Source of the DNA: Engelhardtia mirabilis
Lineage (GTDB): Bacteria; Planctomycetota; UBA1135; GCA-002686595
Length of the DNA: 64,000 nucleotides
Direction: 5' to 3'
Assembly (NCBI RefSeq): GCF_007748095.1
Contig: NZ_CP036287.1
Location: 4,650,001 to 4,714,000 of the forward strand
Shown: positions 8,130 through 17,479 of the stretch, piece after piece
How positions within the stretch are numbered: position 1 is the first letter of the stretch
How the letters are laid out: each line of letters opens with the position of its first letter
Program-made: the position numbers and the translations under genes
Notes under the pieces: model-generated
Databases searched by the model: none
What the model was told of the DNA's origin: nothing
What the model saw: the letters and a program-made list of their open reading frames with translations, nothing else

Positions 8130-10615
8130 TGCCGCCCGAGCACCAGCGGCAACAGCGGACGCGCGCCGGGCCCGTCCAAGGTGAAGCCGCGTCCCGTGCG
8201 CACGCTCTCGGTGGCCCCCACCGGCCAGGACCAGAGGAACGCTCCCTTGAAGCCCGCTTGGTTCGTACGCGCGTGTTCGAGCGCCCGCGCCAGGGCTTGC
8301 AGGTACAGGGTGCGCGCGCCCGGGTCGGTCTCGCCTTGCCGCAGGTGCGGCAGGAGCCAAGCGTCGTCGGTACCCGGGAAGCCCAGGCCCATCAGGACCA
8401 CGCCGCGCTTGCTGCGGCGGGCGAAGGACGAGATCGTGCCGAGCTGGGCGCGCAGGCGTTGCTCGAGGAATTCCAGGGACGGCGCGTGGTCGCGGGCCGC
8501 ACGCTCGTCGATCTCCTCCGGATCGCCGCCGCTCGGCCTCGAGTCGTCGAAGGGCTGGAACAGGTTCGCGCCGACCACGTCCAAGTCCGACCAGAAGGCG
8601 ATGCGCGTGCGCTCGCCGGCCCAACTCGATGAGTAGGTCAACAGGCCGGCGAAGATCTTGCGCGCACGACTTGTGATCTCGGACCAGGCGGCCCCGCGGG
8701 CGGCGCCGAGCTCGTTGCGCAGCTCCGTGTCGTGGATCAACTTGTGCAGCTTGGCCCGCTCGATCGGGTCCAGACGGCGCAGTTGGCGCTCGCGGATCTC
8801 GGGATCCTTGCTGAGCGGGTCGGCCTGGTCGGTGCGCGAATCCGTGGCCGGGCCCAGCTCCGTGCCCAGGGACAGAAGGTGCATCCCCGACAGCTCCGCC
8901 AAGAGCGCGTAGTGCTCCACGAAGCGCGTGTAGTGGTCGAGGAAGCCGACCCACTGGTCGACCTCGACCAACTCGTGGTCGTGGGCGGCGAGGCCCGCCG
9001 AGGAGCTCTCGAGCAGGTCGGGCTCGAGCGCCACCGAGAGCCCCGCCCGGCGCGCGAGCATGGTGAACAGGAACAGCTCGAGGTCGCTGTGATCGGCCGA
9101 GAACTCGGAGGTCCAGGCCGCCGGGCCACGCCGCGCCTCGAAGGGCTGGGAGGGCAGCGGCGCCTCGTCGTAGGCGAAGACTGGCAGCAACACGGCGTTG
9201 GCGCCCAGGCGCGTGACGTCGTCGATGGCCTGGGAACCGTCTTCGGAGAGCAGCCCGTCGCGCACGCGGGGCGGGATGAGGCGCAGGCCGCGCAGTTGCT
9301 CGACCTCGCGCGTGCGGCGGAAGCGATCCTGACGCACCAGGTCCAGGCGCTCGGCGCGCTCGGCGCGCAGGGCCTCGAGGCGCCCGTGGAAGGACAGCTC
9401 GAGATCCTCGTCGATCACCAACTCCGCGTCGCCCTCCCACAGCTCGCGCACGAACTCGGGACCGCGCGTCTCGAGCAAGTGCGCGAAGAGCAGAGCACGC
9501 TGGGGAACGTAGCGGTGCGGCGACGGCAGGGGCGTCGTGACCCCCTCGACCAGTTCGGTCACGGTCGCCGCCAGGGCCGCGTTCTGCAGCAGGGCCAGCC
9601 AATCGTCGAGGGGGTACTGCCACCAACGCTCGGAGGCCCAGACTCCGAGGGCCTCGAGCAGCCACGGGGCCGAGGGCTCGCCCAGGGCCGCCAGCACCGC
9701 GGCCTCGGCCACCGCGCGGCCGCCGTCGTCGGGCAACTGGCGCGTGATCAGCACGTGCACCTGGTCGCCGGTGGGAGCCAGACAGCCGAGCTCGACCTGG
9801 CCCAGGAGCTCGAGCATCGACGCGGAGGAGGTGTGCAGGACCCCGCGCACCTCGAACTCGCCTCCGATCACGCCGGTCCAGCCCAGCGCCCGCTGCCGCG
9901 CGGACTCCGCCACGCGCAGGTAGTCGTTCAGGCGCTTGGCCAGGTCCTTGTCCTCGCGGGCGACGAAGGCCAGGCCGTCGCGCTCGAGCGCGGCGAAATC
10001 GCCCTGGGCCTCGTCCCAGGCCACCGCGCGATCGACCTCGATCACGGGCTCGCAGGGCCACAGCCCCTCGAGCCTGGCGATCAGCTCCACGTGCCCGTCG
10101 CGGATCACGTGCAGGCCGGGCCGCCAGGAAGGCACCAACAGGCGCCACGAGCGCGCGAGGGCTTCCACGTCGTTGCCGGCCACGACGGTGACCGGCAGGC
10201 CGATGCGATCGGGATCGGGCGCCACCAGCACCACGGCGTCCGCGGCTCCGTAGAACTCGCGGCCGTGGAAGTGGAAGCCGCCCGCGGCGGGATCGACGCC
10301 CAGGGGCGAGAGCAGCACGGTGATCGACGGCTCGTCCACGCGCCCGTAGAGCAGGCGCGGCCGCGCCCTGTCGCTCGCGGTGCCGAAGGGCACCACCTCG
10401 GCGCCGAAGTGTCCGTCGGCGCGAATCGAGTCGGCGGCCAACTGCGCGCCGGGGATCAGCGCCTCGCTGACGTGGACCTCGACCGTCTCGGCGTCGTAGA
10501 GCCGCTGGAACAGGCCGTGGGCCAGGTCGGCATTGACCAGGTGCACCGGGCGCCCGCAGGCGGCGGTGACAAGGGCCGCCAGGAGGGCGAGGAGGAGACC
10601 GTGGCGCGGTTGCAC
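8126..10615 (-). CDS. Lipoprotein with a GH113-like TIM-barrel domain
   Basis: The 829-residue protein begins with a lipoprotein signal peptide (VTAAC, Cys20). The first half (about 21-430) is not recognised. From about 440 the sequence resembles glycoside hydrolase family 113-type barrels: LGANAVLLPVFAYDE, then LSLGTELG, then a DVVGANLF strand, then VVLMGLGFPG and a C-terminal FLWSWPVG strand. The Glu in SLGTELG is a candidate catalytic acid. It is probably anchored to a membrane and acts on, or binds, an exported glycan. It sits between glycosyltransferase genes and recG, and overlaps recG by 4 bp. The fold assignment is moderate; the substrate is unknown. Confidence 0.7.
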   Translation of the reverse strand: MQPRHGLLLALLAALVTAACGRPVHLVNADLAHGLFQRLYDAETVEVHVSEALIPGAQLAADSIRADGHFGAEVVPFGTASDRARPRLLYGRVDEPSITVLLSPLGVDPAAGGFHFHGREFYGAADAVVLVAPDPDRIGLPVTVVAGNDVEALARSWRLLVPSWRPGLHVIRDGHVELIARLEGLWPCEPVIEVDRAVAWDEAQGDFAALERDGLAFVAREDKDLAKRLNDYLRVAESARQRALGWTGVIGGEFEVRGVLHTSSASMLELLGQVELGCLAPTGDQVHVLITRQLPDDGGRAVAEAAVLAALGEPSAPWLLEALGVWASERWWQYPLDDWLALLQNAALAATVTELVEGVTTPLPSPHRYVPQRALLFAHLLETRGPEFVRELWEGDAELVIDEDLELSFHGRLEALRAERAERLDLVRQDRFRRTREVEQLRGLRLIPPRVRDGLLSEDGSQAIDDVTRLGANAVLLPVFAYDEAPLPSQPFEARRGPAAWTSEFSADHSDLELFLFTMLARRAGLSVALEPDLLESSSAGLAAHDHELVEVDQWVGFLDHYTRFVEHYALLAELSGMHLLSLGTELGPATDSRTDQADPLSKDPEIRERQLRRLDPIERAKLHKLIHDTELRNELGAARGAAWSEITSRARKIFAGLLTYSSSWAGERTRIAFWSDLDVVGANLFQPFDDSRPSGGDPEEIDERAARDHAPSLEFLEQRLRAQLGTISSFARRSKRGVVLMGLGFPGTDDAWLLPHLRQGETDPGARTLYLQALARALEHARTNQAGFKGAFLWSWPVGATESVRTGRGFTLDGPGARPLLPLVLGRQ

Positions 10616-10637
10616 GGCCCGGAGTGTACCGGTGGGG

Positions 10638-11453
10638 TCAGTCCGGCGAAGCCCCGAAGGTCCCGGGGCAGGCGTCGTCGGGACGTGGCGTCGGGCGGGA
10701 GCGCTGCCGCGCCATCAGGCGCGCGTACTTGAGCCTCACGTAGTGCGCCCCGAGGTAGGCCAGGAGCAGGCCGCGCCATCCGTCGAGGAAGCCGAGCTTG
10801 AACAGGTAGGCGCGCAGAAAGTGCACGGCCGGTCGCAGGACCAAGTCCGAAGGCCGCGCCCGCCGGCCCTTCTCCGACATGCGCTCGGCCGCGACCTCCG
10901 TGTAGCGGTCGATGATCGCCAGGTGCTCGCCCAGGTTGCGGTAGGTGTCGTGGAGGATGGTCCCAGCGAGGCGACCCACCGGACCGTCGACGACCACGTA
11001 GGCGTGGGGGTCGGTGCCGCCGTAGTGGCCGCGCCGGCGGTCGAACAGCCGCAGTTGCAGGTCGGGCGTCCAGGTGCCGTGGCGGATCCAGGCGCCCAGG
11101 TAGCTGGTCGTGCGCGGCATGCGCCAGCCGGCGCGCGCGGGGAAGCCCTCGGCGCGCAGGGCCACGATCTCGTCGCGCAGGGTCGCGGAGAGGCGCTCGT
11201 CGGCGTCGAGGAACAGCACCCAATCGTTTTGCGCCGCGCGGGTGCCGAACTCCTTCTGGGCCATGAAGCCGGGCCAGTCGCGCTCGATCACCTGCGCGCC
11301 GAACTCCGCCGCGAGCTCGCGCGTGCGGTCGGTGGAGTGCGAGTCGATCACCAGCAGCTCGTCGCAGAAGTCGAGGCTGCGCAGGCAATCGGCCAGGCGG
11401 TCTTCCTCGTTCAACGTGACCACGACGCCGGTCAGGGGTTGGGGTGCTGTCAC
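10638..11453 (-). CDS. Family 2 glycosyltransferase (WaaE/KdtX-like)
   Basis: A 271-residue GT-A glycosyltransferase. It has TLNEEDRLADCL near the start, LLVIDSHSTDRT (34-44), the metal-binding D-A-D at 83-85 (FLDADERL), and a C-terminal membrane-associated helix region. The pattern matches small bacterial transferases related to LPS core glycosyltransferase WaaE. The start is GTG at 11453, one base past the stop of the GT4 gene upstream; a longer frame upstream would overlap that gene and has non-coding-like composition. It is likely to add a sugar to a surface glycan. Confidence 0.85.
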   Translation of the reverse strand: MTAPQPLTGVVVTLNEEDRLADCLRSLDFCDELLVIDSHSTDRTRELAAEFGAQVIERDWPGFMAQKEFGTRAAQNDWVLFLDADERLSATLRDEIVALRAEGFPARAGWRMPRTTSYLGAWIRHGTWTPDLQLRLFDRRRGHYGGTDPHAYVVVDGPVGRLAGTILHDTYRNLGEHLAIIDRYTEVAAERMSEKGRRARPSDLVLRPAVHFLRAYLFKLGFLDGWRGLLLAYLGAHYVRLKYARLMARQRSRPTPRPDDACPGTFGASPD

Positions 11454-11454
11454 C

Positions 11455-12585
11455 TCAGCCCCTCGCGCGAAGCACGTCGCGGTAGATCCTGTCGTAGGCC
11501 TCGACCATGTGCTCGGGAAGATAGCGCTCGGCGACGCGATCCCGGCCGGCCTGTCCCATTCGGTCGCGCTGCCACGAGTCGCGGGCCATCTTCCCGAGGG
11601 CCGACGCCAGGGCATCCACGTCGTCCGGTGGCACGAGGCTGCCGGTCTCGCCGTCCACCACCACCTCCGCCAACCCACCGACCGCCGAGGCGACGATCGG
11701 ACGTCCCGCGGCCATGGTCTCGAGGGCGGCCACGCCCACGCCCTCGGCGCGCGAGGGCAGGACGCCGAAGTCGCTGGCGCCCAGGAGGTCGCCGACGCCG
11801 TCCACGCGGCCGAGGAAGCGCACGCGCTCGGCGATGCCGAGCTGCTCCGCGAGGGCTTCGAGGGCCGGGCGATCGGGGCCGTCCCCGGCGATCCAGAGCA
11901 CCAGCCGCGGTTCGGAGCGCCGCAAGAGGGCCGCCGCCCGCAGCAGAACGTCCACGCCCTTGCGCCGCACCAGGGCCCCGCAGAAGGTCACCACCACGGC
12001 GCCGGGGTCGGTCTCGAGGGCGGCGCGCACCTCGCCTGGCGGGCGGCGCGGCACGACCCGGGCCGGGTCCACCGCGTCCCAGACGGTCTCGATCTTCGCC
12101 CGCGGCACGCCGCCGGCGGTCAAGAGCCCGCTGACCGCGGTCGAGATCCCCACCGCCCGATCGACCAGGGCGCCGTAGATCAGGCGGTTGCGCCAGGAGC
12201 GTTTGACCGTGCGATCCATGCGCCGAGTCGTGATCGCGGGGCGCCCGGCGCGGCGGGCTGCCAGGCCACCCAACCACGTGGCGCGACCCGTGTGCAGGTG
12301 CACGATGTCGGCGTCGACCTCGGAGAAGAGGCGCGAGAGGGCGCCGACCGCCAGCAGGCTCAGGTCCGATCGCATGGTCACCTGGGCCACCCGGAAGTCG
12401 CGCTCAGCGGCGACACGCGCCAGCTCGCCGCCGGTGGCGCAGGCGATGACTTGGGTGTAGCCGCGCTCGGCGAGGGCCTCGGCCAGGAGCAGGACCTGCA
12501 CCTCGCCACCCGAGAAGCCGCGCTCGGCGTCGACGTGCACGACCGTCAAACCCGGCTCTGCGCCCATCCGCCCGCCTGCGACCAT
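11455..12585 (-). CDS. Family 4 glycosyltransferase
   Basis: A 376-residue GT-B enzyme. The N-domain has a GFSGGEVQ loop (23-30) and DIVHLHTG; the C-domain has GALVRRKGVDVLL (203-215), a nucleotide-sugar pocket and the E-x7-E motif with Glu281 and Glu289 (EGVGVAALE). These enzymes use NDP-sugars with retention. Met7 is an alternative start. It is the first gene of the minus-strand operon ending at recG, divergent from the GT4 gene at 12859. Confidence 0.87.
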   Translation of the reverse strand: MVAGGRMGAEPGLTVVHVDAERGFSGGEVQVLLLAEALAERGYTQVIACATGGELARVAAERDFRVAQVTMRSDLSLLAVGALSRLFSEVDADIVHLHTGRATWLGGLAARRAGRPAITTRRMDRTVKRSWRNRLIYGALVDRAVGISTAVSGLLTAGGVPRAKIETVWDAVDPARVVPRRPPGEVRAALETDPGAVVVTFCGALVRRKGVDVLLRAAALLRRSEPRLVLWIAGDGPDRPALEALAEQLGIAERVRFLGRVDGVGDLLGASDFGVLPSRAEGVGVAALETMAAGRPIVASAVGGLAEVVVDGETGSLVPPDDVDALASALGKMARDSWQRDRMGQAGRDRVAERYLPEHMVEAYDRIYRDVLRARG

Positions 12586-12858
12586 CGGCGCAGCTTACAC
12601 CAGGGATGGGGTCGAGCTTCCCGCGCGCCAGGCGCCGCTGGGCGGCCACGGGTGCGAGCGCCCAGAGTTCAGAACGCGCCGGGCGCCCCGTTACAGCACG
12701 CCGTTCGGGGCACGTTGCGGGACGACGCGACCGCGCGGAGGGCGGCCGACCGATTGGACCCGCGCCGCGGCAGGGGCGCCTCCCCGCCCATGGTCCGGCC
12801 TTGTGAACCTCCCCCTGCCCCCTCGGTCCCTCCGACCCCGTCCGTATACTCACCTCGG
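12586..12858. promoter_or_regulatory. Divergent intergenic region between two GT4 genes
   Basis: 273 bases lie between the starts of two divergent glycosyltransferase genes, so both promoters should be here. I see no clear -35/-10 pairs and no convincing small gene. A TATACT sequence at 12845-12850, just before the plus-strand ATG at 12859, resembles a -10 box but is very close to the start. Confidence 0.35.
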
Positions 12859-13938
12859 ATGCAAATTGCCCTCGAGGTCACCTCTGCCTGTCGGCCCCAG
12901 CCGACCGGCGTGAGCCGCTATGTGACGCAGCTCACCAAGGCCCTCGTGGCGGTCGCACCGGAGAACGACTACCGCCTGCTCAGCCGCCTCTCGCGCTGGA
13001 AGGACCGCCACCTGCGTCTGTCGATGCCGGGCACGCGGCACTCCTGGGTGCAGGAGGGTCTGTTGCCCCTCGACCGCCAGGCCGACGTGATCCACGGCCT
13101 CGACGCGCGCGTGCCCCGTTGGAGCCAGCCGGCGCGGGTCTGCTCCCTGCACGACGTGTTCGTGATGCACGTGCCGGGCATCTCGCCCAAGCGCTTCACG
13201 ACCAAGTTGCGCCGGCGCTATTCGGAGCTGGCCGAGACCTGCGATCGGCTGATCGCCAGCAGCAGCTCGACCAAGGAGCGCTTCCTGGAGCACTTCGACT
13301 TCGACCCCGACCGCGTCAGCGTGGTGCACCTGGGCGTCGACGAGCGCTTCCACACCGAGCCCACCCTCGAGGGCCTGGTCCGGCTCGGCTCGCTCGGCAT
13401 CCAAGAGCCCTACCTGCTCTACGTGGGCGAGTTGACGCTACGCAAGAACCTGCCGCGCATCCTCGAGGCCTACTCGCTCTCCGAGCTGCGCGCGACCCAC
13501 CGCTTGGTGCTCGCCGGTTCGCCCAGCTACGGCTCCGACGAGACCTTCGAACGCGTGCACGAACTGGGCATCATCGACCGCGTCGTCCTGCCGGGCTTCG
13601 TCCCCGACGACGACCTGCCCCAGCTCTACGCCCACGCCGACACCCTGATCTTCGCGACCCTCTACGAGGGCTTCGGCCTGCCGGCGCTCGAGTCCCTGGC
13701 GACGGGCACACCGGTCGTCGTGGGCCAACACGGCGCCCTGCCCGAGGTCACGGGCGGTCACGCCGAAGTCGTCGACCCCTACGAGGTGGGCTCGATTCGC
13801 GCAGGCATCGAGCGCGCCTGCGGTTGGAGCGCCGAGAAGCGCCTGGCCGGGCGCAAACACGCCCGCGAGCTGACCTGGGAGCGCTGCGCCGAGCAGACGC
13901 TCGAGGTGTACTCCCAGGCGATCGCCGAGCGGGAGTGA
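12859..13938 (+). CDS. Family 4 glycosyltransferase
   Basis: A 359-residue GT-B protein starting MQIALEVTSACR, with PTGVSRYV early on (the donor-side loop), LHDVFVM near 98-104, LLYVGELTLRKN near 186-196, and E-x7-E with Glu270 and Glu278 (YEGFGLPALE). Such enzymes are related to mannosyltransferases of O-antigen and capsule assembly. The ATG at 12859 is used because the conserved N-terminus begins there, although the frame stays open for 1.7 kb upstream across the opposite-strand gene. It is followed 164 bp later by a GT2 gene on the same strand. Confidence 0.88.
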   Translation: MQIALEVTSACRPQPTGVSRYVTQLTKALVAVAPENDYRLLSRLSRWKDRHLRLSMPGTRHSWVQEGLLPLDRQADVIHGLDARVPRWSQPARVCSLHDVFVMHVPGISPKRFTTKLRRRYSELAETCDRLIASSSSTKERFLEHFDFDPDRVSVVHLGVDERFHTEPTLEGLVRLGSLGIQEPYLLYVGELTLRKNLPRILEAYSLSELRATHRLVLAGSPSYGSDETFERVHELGIIDRVVLPGFVPDDDLPQLYAHADTLIFATLYEGFGLPALESLATGTPVVVGQHGALPEVTGGHAEVVDPYEVGSIRAGIERACGWSAEKRLAGRKHARELTWERCAEQTLEVYSQAIAERE

Positions 13939-14102
13939 GCGGCGCGAGCTGGCCCCGGGGCAAGTGTCCGGGCGCCGAGACACAGGCCGCACCCGAGCCG
14001 CGCCGACGCCCGTGAGCGAAGCCGGCGCTCCAAGCGCACCGACCCCTGAGTTAAGCTCCGCCCCCGAGGCAGCGTTCCCCGACGCCGTGCCACCCACCCG
14101 CC

Positions 14103-14840
14103 ATGCCATCCCACGAGCTCCGCCCCCGCCCCCCCGTGCACCTCTCCGGAGCGATCCTCTGCCAGGACAACGCCGCCTACATCGGCACCGTCCTGGAGAA
14201 CATGTCGCCCTACTGCGACGAGATCGTCGTGGTCGATGGCGGCAGCACCGACGGCACCCAGGACGTGGTCTCGGCCTTCCCCAAGGTGCGCCTGTTCGAG
14301 CGCCAGTGGGACGGCAACTTCTCGCGCCAGAAGAACTACGCCTACGACCGCTGCAAGGGCCGCTGGATCCTCAACCTCGACACCGACGAGCTGCTCGGCG
14401 GCCCCGGCGCCAAGTGGCTCCGCGCCCTGACCTACCTGCCGGGGGCGCATTGGTACTCCTTCCCGCGCATGTGGCTGGTGCGCGGCGAGGACGGCGAGCT
14501 GAGGTACCTCACGTCAAAGCGCTACTGGCGCGACCGCCAGCTGCGCCTGTTCCGCAACACACGGGGCTTCCGCTACGACGAGGTGCGCACTCCCACGCAC
14601 ACCGAGTTCGCCGGCAAGCACGGCCTGGGCCGCGCCCTGCGCCAGCCGTGGCTCTACCACTACACGTTTCTGATGCAGAGCCGTGAGGAGCGCGAAGCCA
14701 AGTGCGAGCGCTACAGCAAGGAGCACCCGAACGTGGAACACCTGAACCGGATGTACCTGTGGGAGGAGAGCGGTTCGGCGCTGGACCCGGTGCCCACCGA
14801 TCCGCCGAAGTTGCCGACGGCCGAGCTGGCCATGGGCTGA
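14103..14840 (+). CDS. Family 2 glycosyltransferase
   Basis: A 245-residue GT-A protein with IVVVDGGSTDGT (41-52) and the metal-binding D-T-D at 93-95 (LNLDTDELLG). It is shorter than typical processive GT2 enzymes and has no obvious membrane segments, so it is probably a soluble single-sugar transferase. It converges on the SDR gene with 14 bp between stops. It is likely to act on the same surface glycan as its neighbours. Confidence 0.85.
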   Translation: MPSHELRPRPPVHLSGAILCQDNAAYIGTVLENMSPYCDEIVVVDGGSTDGTQDVVSAFPKVRLFERQWDGNFSRQKNYAYDRCKGRWILNLDTDELLGGPGAKWLRALTYLPGAHWYSFPRMWLVRGEDGELRYLTSKRYWRDRQLRLFRNTRGFRYDEVRTPTHTEFAGKHGLGRALRQPWLYHYTFLMQSREEREAKCERYSKEHPNVEHLNRMYLWEESGSALDPVPTDPPKLPTAELAMG

Positions 14841-14854
14841 GCCCCCGCGCCCGC

Positions 14855-16447
14855 CTACCAATCCGTCGGGGCGTAGTCCTTCCAGAACTTGCCCCAGTAG
14901 TGGGTTCCGGTCAGGAAGCCGGTGAAGATCGGGTCGAGCACGCGGGCGGCGCCGTCGATCGAGTCCAGCGGCGGCACGAAGCGTTGGTCGGCTTCCTTGA
15001 CCACGGCCTTGGCGAAGGGGTCCTCGTCGGTGACCCAGCCGGTGTCGACGCTGTTCATGTGGATGCCGTCCTGCACGAAGTCGGCGGCGGAGGTGCGCGT
15101 GACCATGTTCAGCGCGGCCTTGGCCATGTTCGTGTGCGGGTGGCGGGTGGTCTTCAGACGGCGCGAGAACTGGCCCTCCATGGCGGAGACGTTGACCACG
15201 TGCTTGTCGGTCGAGGGCTCGCGCAGCATCAGAGGCTTGAGCCGCGCGGTCAGCACGAAGGGCGCGATGGCGTTCACGAGCTGCACCTCGATCAGCTCAG
15301 GCGTGGGCACGTCGGCGAGCTCCATGCGCCAGGAGTTGGTCTTGCGGAGGTCGAGCTGCTGGCCCTCACCGTCGTTCATGCCGACGGGGAAGAGGTAGGC
15401 CTGGTCGCGCTCGCCGAGCAAGTCGAGCTGGGTCAGCGCCGCGGCGTGGGTCAGGCCGACGCTGGCCTCCGAGGGGGCCTTGGCGCCCCGCTCGGAGCGC
15501 AGGGCGACGGTCCGCTCACCCTCGGCCTGCTCCTCGGCCCGCACGGCCTCCAGGTGCTGCCCGAGCAGACCCAGGGCCCGCTCCCCCAGCCCTTCGATCG
15601 ACTCGCGCTCGACCAGGTGGGTGTAGTAGTGCGGCGGCCGCCGGACCGTCTGGCAGGCGTTGTGGATCAGGAAGTCCAGGCGCGGCAGGCGCTGGCTCAA
15701 GAGGTCCGCGAAGAACTCGACGCTGGGCGTGTGACGCAGGTCGAGGCCGTGGACGTCGAGGCGATCGCCCCACTCCTCGTAGTCGTCCTCGGCGGCGTAG
15801 CGCCGCGCAGCGTCGTGGGGGAAGCGCGTGGTCGCCACCACTCGGCAGCCCGCGCGCAGGAGCTTGAGCACGCACTCGTAGCCGATCTTGACCCGTGCGC
15901 CGGTGACGACCGCCACGCGACCGGTGAGGTCGGCGGTCTGGTGGCGCTTGGTCCAGTTGATCGGCGCGCAGACCGGGCACATGGAGTCGTAGTGCTCGTG
16001 GACCAGGTCGTAGTCGGCCTTGCAGATGTAGCAGGCCTTGGGCTCGGCGAGCCGCTTGGGGCCCGCGGCCGCCGGGCCGCCGCTCGCCGGCCCCAGCCGA
16101 TCCGGCGCCTGCACCTCGAGCAGCCGGCGCGACTCCCCGTCGATGGCCAGGCTCGGCGGAGCCACCGGGAAGCTGAGAGAGCGCTTCAGGGCCCGGTTGC
16201 TGGTCCGGTTCAAGAGGTCGTCGTCGTGCTCCCGCTTGCGATGGCGCAGGGCCCGGTTCTTCTGGCGCACGAGCTTGCGACGCTCCAGTCGATCCAGGGG
16301 GAGGAGCTGATTCGCCACCCGCTGCAAGCGCGCCCGCAGCTCCGGCGAGAGCCCCGCCATCCCCAGGGGGTCCCCCACCAGCCCCTCGAGCCAACGGACT
16401 GCCTCCAGGGCCTCCGCCGGGTCGGAATCCATCGCACCGCTGTCCAT
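14855..16447 (-). CDS. Zinc-ribbon-linked short-chain dehydrogenase/reductase
   Basis: This 530-residue protein has three parts: a charged helical N-terminus (1-100), a four-Cys zinc-ribbon-like knuckle (C139, C142, C157, C160 in CYIC and CPVC), and a Rossmann domain starting with the dinucleotide motif TGARVKIG (182-189). An IHNACQ block and NVSAMEG follow at the usual SDR places. The catalytic Y-x3-K appears as T-N-M-A-K, so the Tyr is replaced by Thr. The length is about twice that of a classical SDR. It is the last gene of the surface-glycan operon, 81 bp after the GT2 gene. The reaction is unknown and may not follow the standard SDR mechanism. Confidence 0.78.
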   Translation of the reverse strand: MDSGAMDSDPAEALEAVRWLEGLVGDPLGMAGLSPELRARLQRVANQLLPLDRLERRKLVRQKNRALRHRKREHDDDLLNRTSNRALKRSLSFPVAPPSLAIDGESRRLLEVQAPDRLGPASGGPAAAGPKRLAEPKACYICKADYDLVHEHYDSMCPVCAPINWTKRHQTADLTGRVAVVTGARVKIGYECVLKLLRAGCRVVATTRFPHDAARRYAAEDDYEEWGDRLDVHGLDLRHTPSVEFFADLLSQRLPRLDFLIHNACQTVRRPPHYYTHLVERESIEGLGERALGLLGQHLEAVRAEEQAEGERTVALRSERGAKAPSEASVGLTHAAALTQLDLLGERDQAYLFPVGMNDGEGQQLDLRKTNSWRMELADVPTPELIEVQLVNAIAPFVLTARLKPLMLREPSTDKHVVNVSAMEGQFSRRLKTTRHPHTNMAKAALNMVTRTSAADFVQDGIHMNSVDTGWVTDEDPFAKAVVKEADQRFVPPLDSIDGAARVLDPIFTGFLTGTHYWGKFWKDYAPTDW

Positions 16448-16528
16448 CCGCCCACTCTAGCCGGCGGCGGGCGCCGGGATCCGCGGTCAGTGGGACCAAC
16501 TCGCCCATGGACGGCCCGCGCCCGACGC

Positions 16529-17476
16529 TCAACCGCGCGAGGTCGGCAGCAGTCCGCGCAGCTTCGAGCGCAGCCAGCGGGCGCGCAGCCGGCCGTGCTT
16601 GAAGCCCGCGGGAGCCTGCGCCGCCGCCGAGCGGCACCAGGCGTACTCCGCACAGGCCTCCCGCGGCCGCCCGCTGCGCTCGAAGGCGCGGCCGAGCTCG
16701 TAGCGGTCGGTGAAGGCCGCCTCGGCCAGCAGGCGCTCGGGAATGTCCGGAACCCCGGGCGCGATCGCCGCGCGGATCTTGGCCCGTAGGCGGACCTGCT
16801 TGACCTCGCTGTCGCCTCCCCACATGCCGCCGCCGTGGTTTCTGTGGGCGGCCATGAAACGGTCGACGTAGGCGATCTCCCGCTCGCCGGTGAGCAACAG
16901 GTGCAGGGCCCAGTCCCCCACCGGCGAGTCCCACCACCACTGGGGGAAGTCCCAGACCTCCGGTCTGCGGTGGAGCACGCCACAGGAGGCCGCCGGACAG
17001 ATGCGGAGCACGTCCAGGCGATTCAGCCGCCGGCTCGCGTCGCCGATGCGATCCAGGTGCAAGTCGCGGCCCACCGCGTCGACCTCCCGCACGCCGTGGT
17101 AGGCCCAGGCCAGGCTGTCGTCCCGCTCGAGCACGTCGACCATCACCGCCAGGCGCGCGGGGTCCGTGAAGTAGTCGTCGCCGTCGAGCTGGGAGAGGTA
17201 CCGCCCGCGCGTCGCCTCGAGGGTGCGGGCGAAGTTCCGGCGCCCCCCGAGGTTCTCGTCCGTCGTCAGGACGCGGATCTTGCCCGGGTGCTGGGCCGCG
17301 TAGCGCTCGGCGATGGCCCGCGTGCCGTCCGGCGAGCAGTCCTCCCCGATGACCAGCTCCCAGTCGTCGAGTTCCTGGGCCAACACGCTCTCGATCGCCT
17401 CCGCGATGAAGGCCTCGTGCTTGTAGGTGACCATCACCACGCTGACCAGCGGGCGCTCGGCACTCGCTTCGACCAA
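16529..17476 (-). CDS. Family 2 glycosyltransferase
   Basis: A 315-residue GT-A enzyme: VSVVMVTYKHEAFI near the start, EDCSPDGT for donor binding, ENLGGRRNF, and LDGDD as the metal-binding motif. A W-rich stretch (WWWDSPVGDW) may form the acceptor site. Its start is 3 bp from the stop of the DegT aminotransferase gene, indicating co-transcription. It could transfer the amino sugar whose synthesis the aminotransferase supports (inference). Confidence 0.88.
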   Translation of the reverse strand: MVEASAERPLVSVVMVTYKHEAFIAEAIESVLAQELDDWELVIGEDCSPDGTRAIAERYAAQHPGKIRVLTTDENLGGRRNFARTLEATRGRYLSQLDGDDYFTDPARLAVMVDVLERDDSLAWAYHGVREVDAVGRDLHLDRIGDASRRLNRLDVLRICPAASCGVLHRRPEVWDFPQWWWDSPVGDWALHLLLTGEREIAYVDRFMAAHRNHGGGMWGGDSEVKQVRLRAKIRAAIAPGVPDIPERLLAEAAFTDRYELGRAFERSGRPREACAEYAWCRSAAAQAPAGFKHGRLRARWLRSKLRGLLPTSRG

Positions 17477-17479
17477 GGC

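Noticed and set aside
6066..10148. Single minus-strand protein of 1360 residues covering recG and upstream sequence
   Set aside because: RecG homology begins near 8129. The 5' part overlaps the lipoprotein gene and is Arg/Gly/Ala-rich in a manner typical of an out-of-frame reading.
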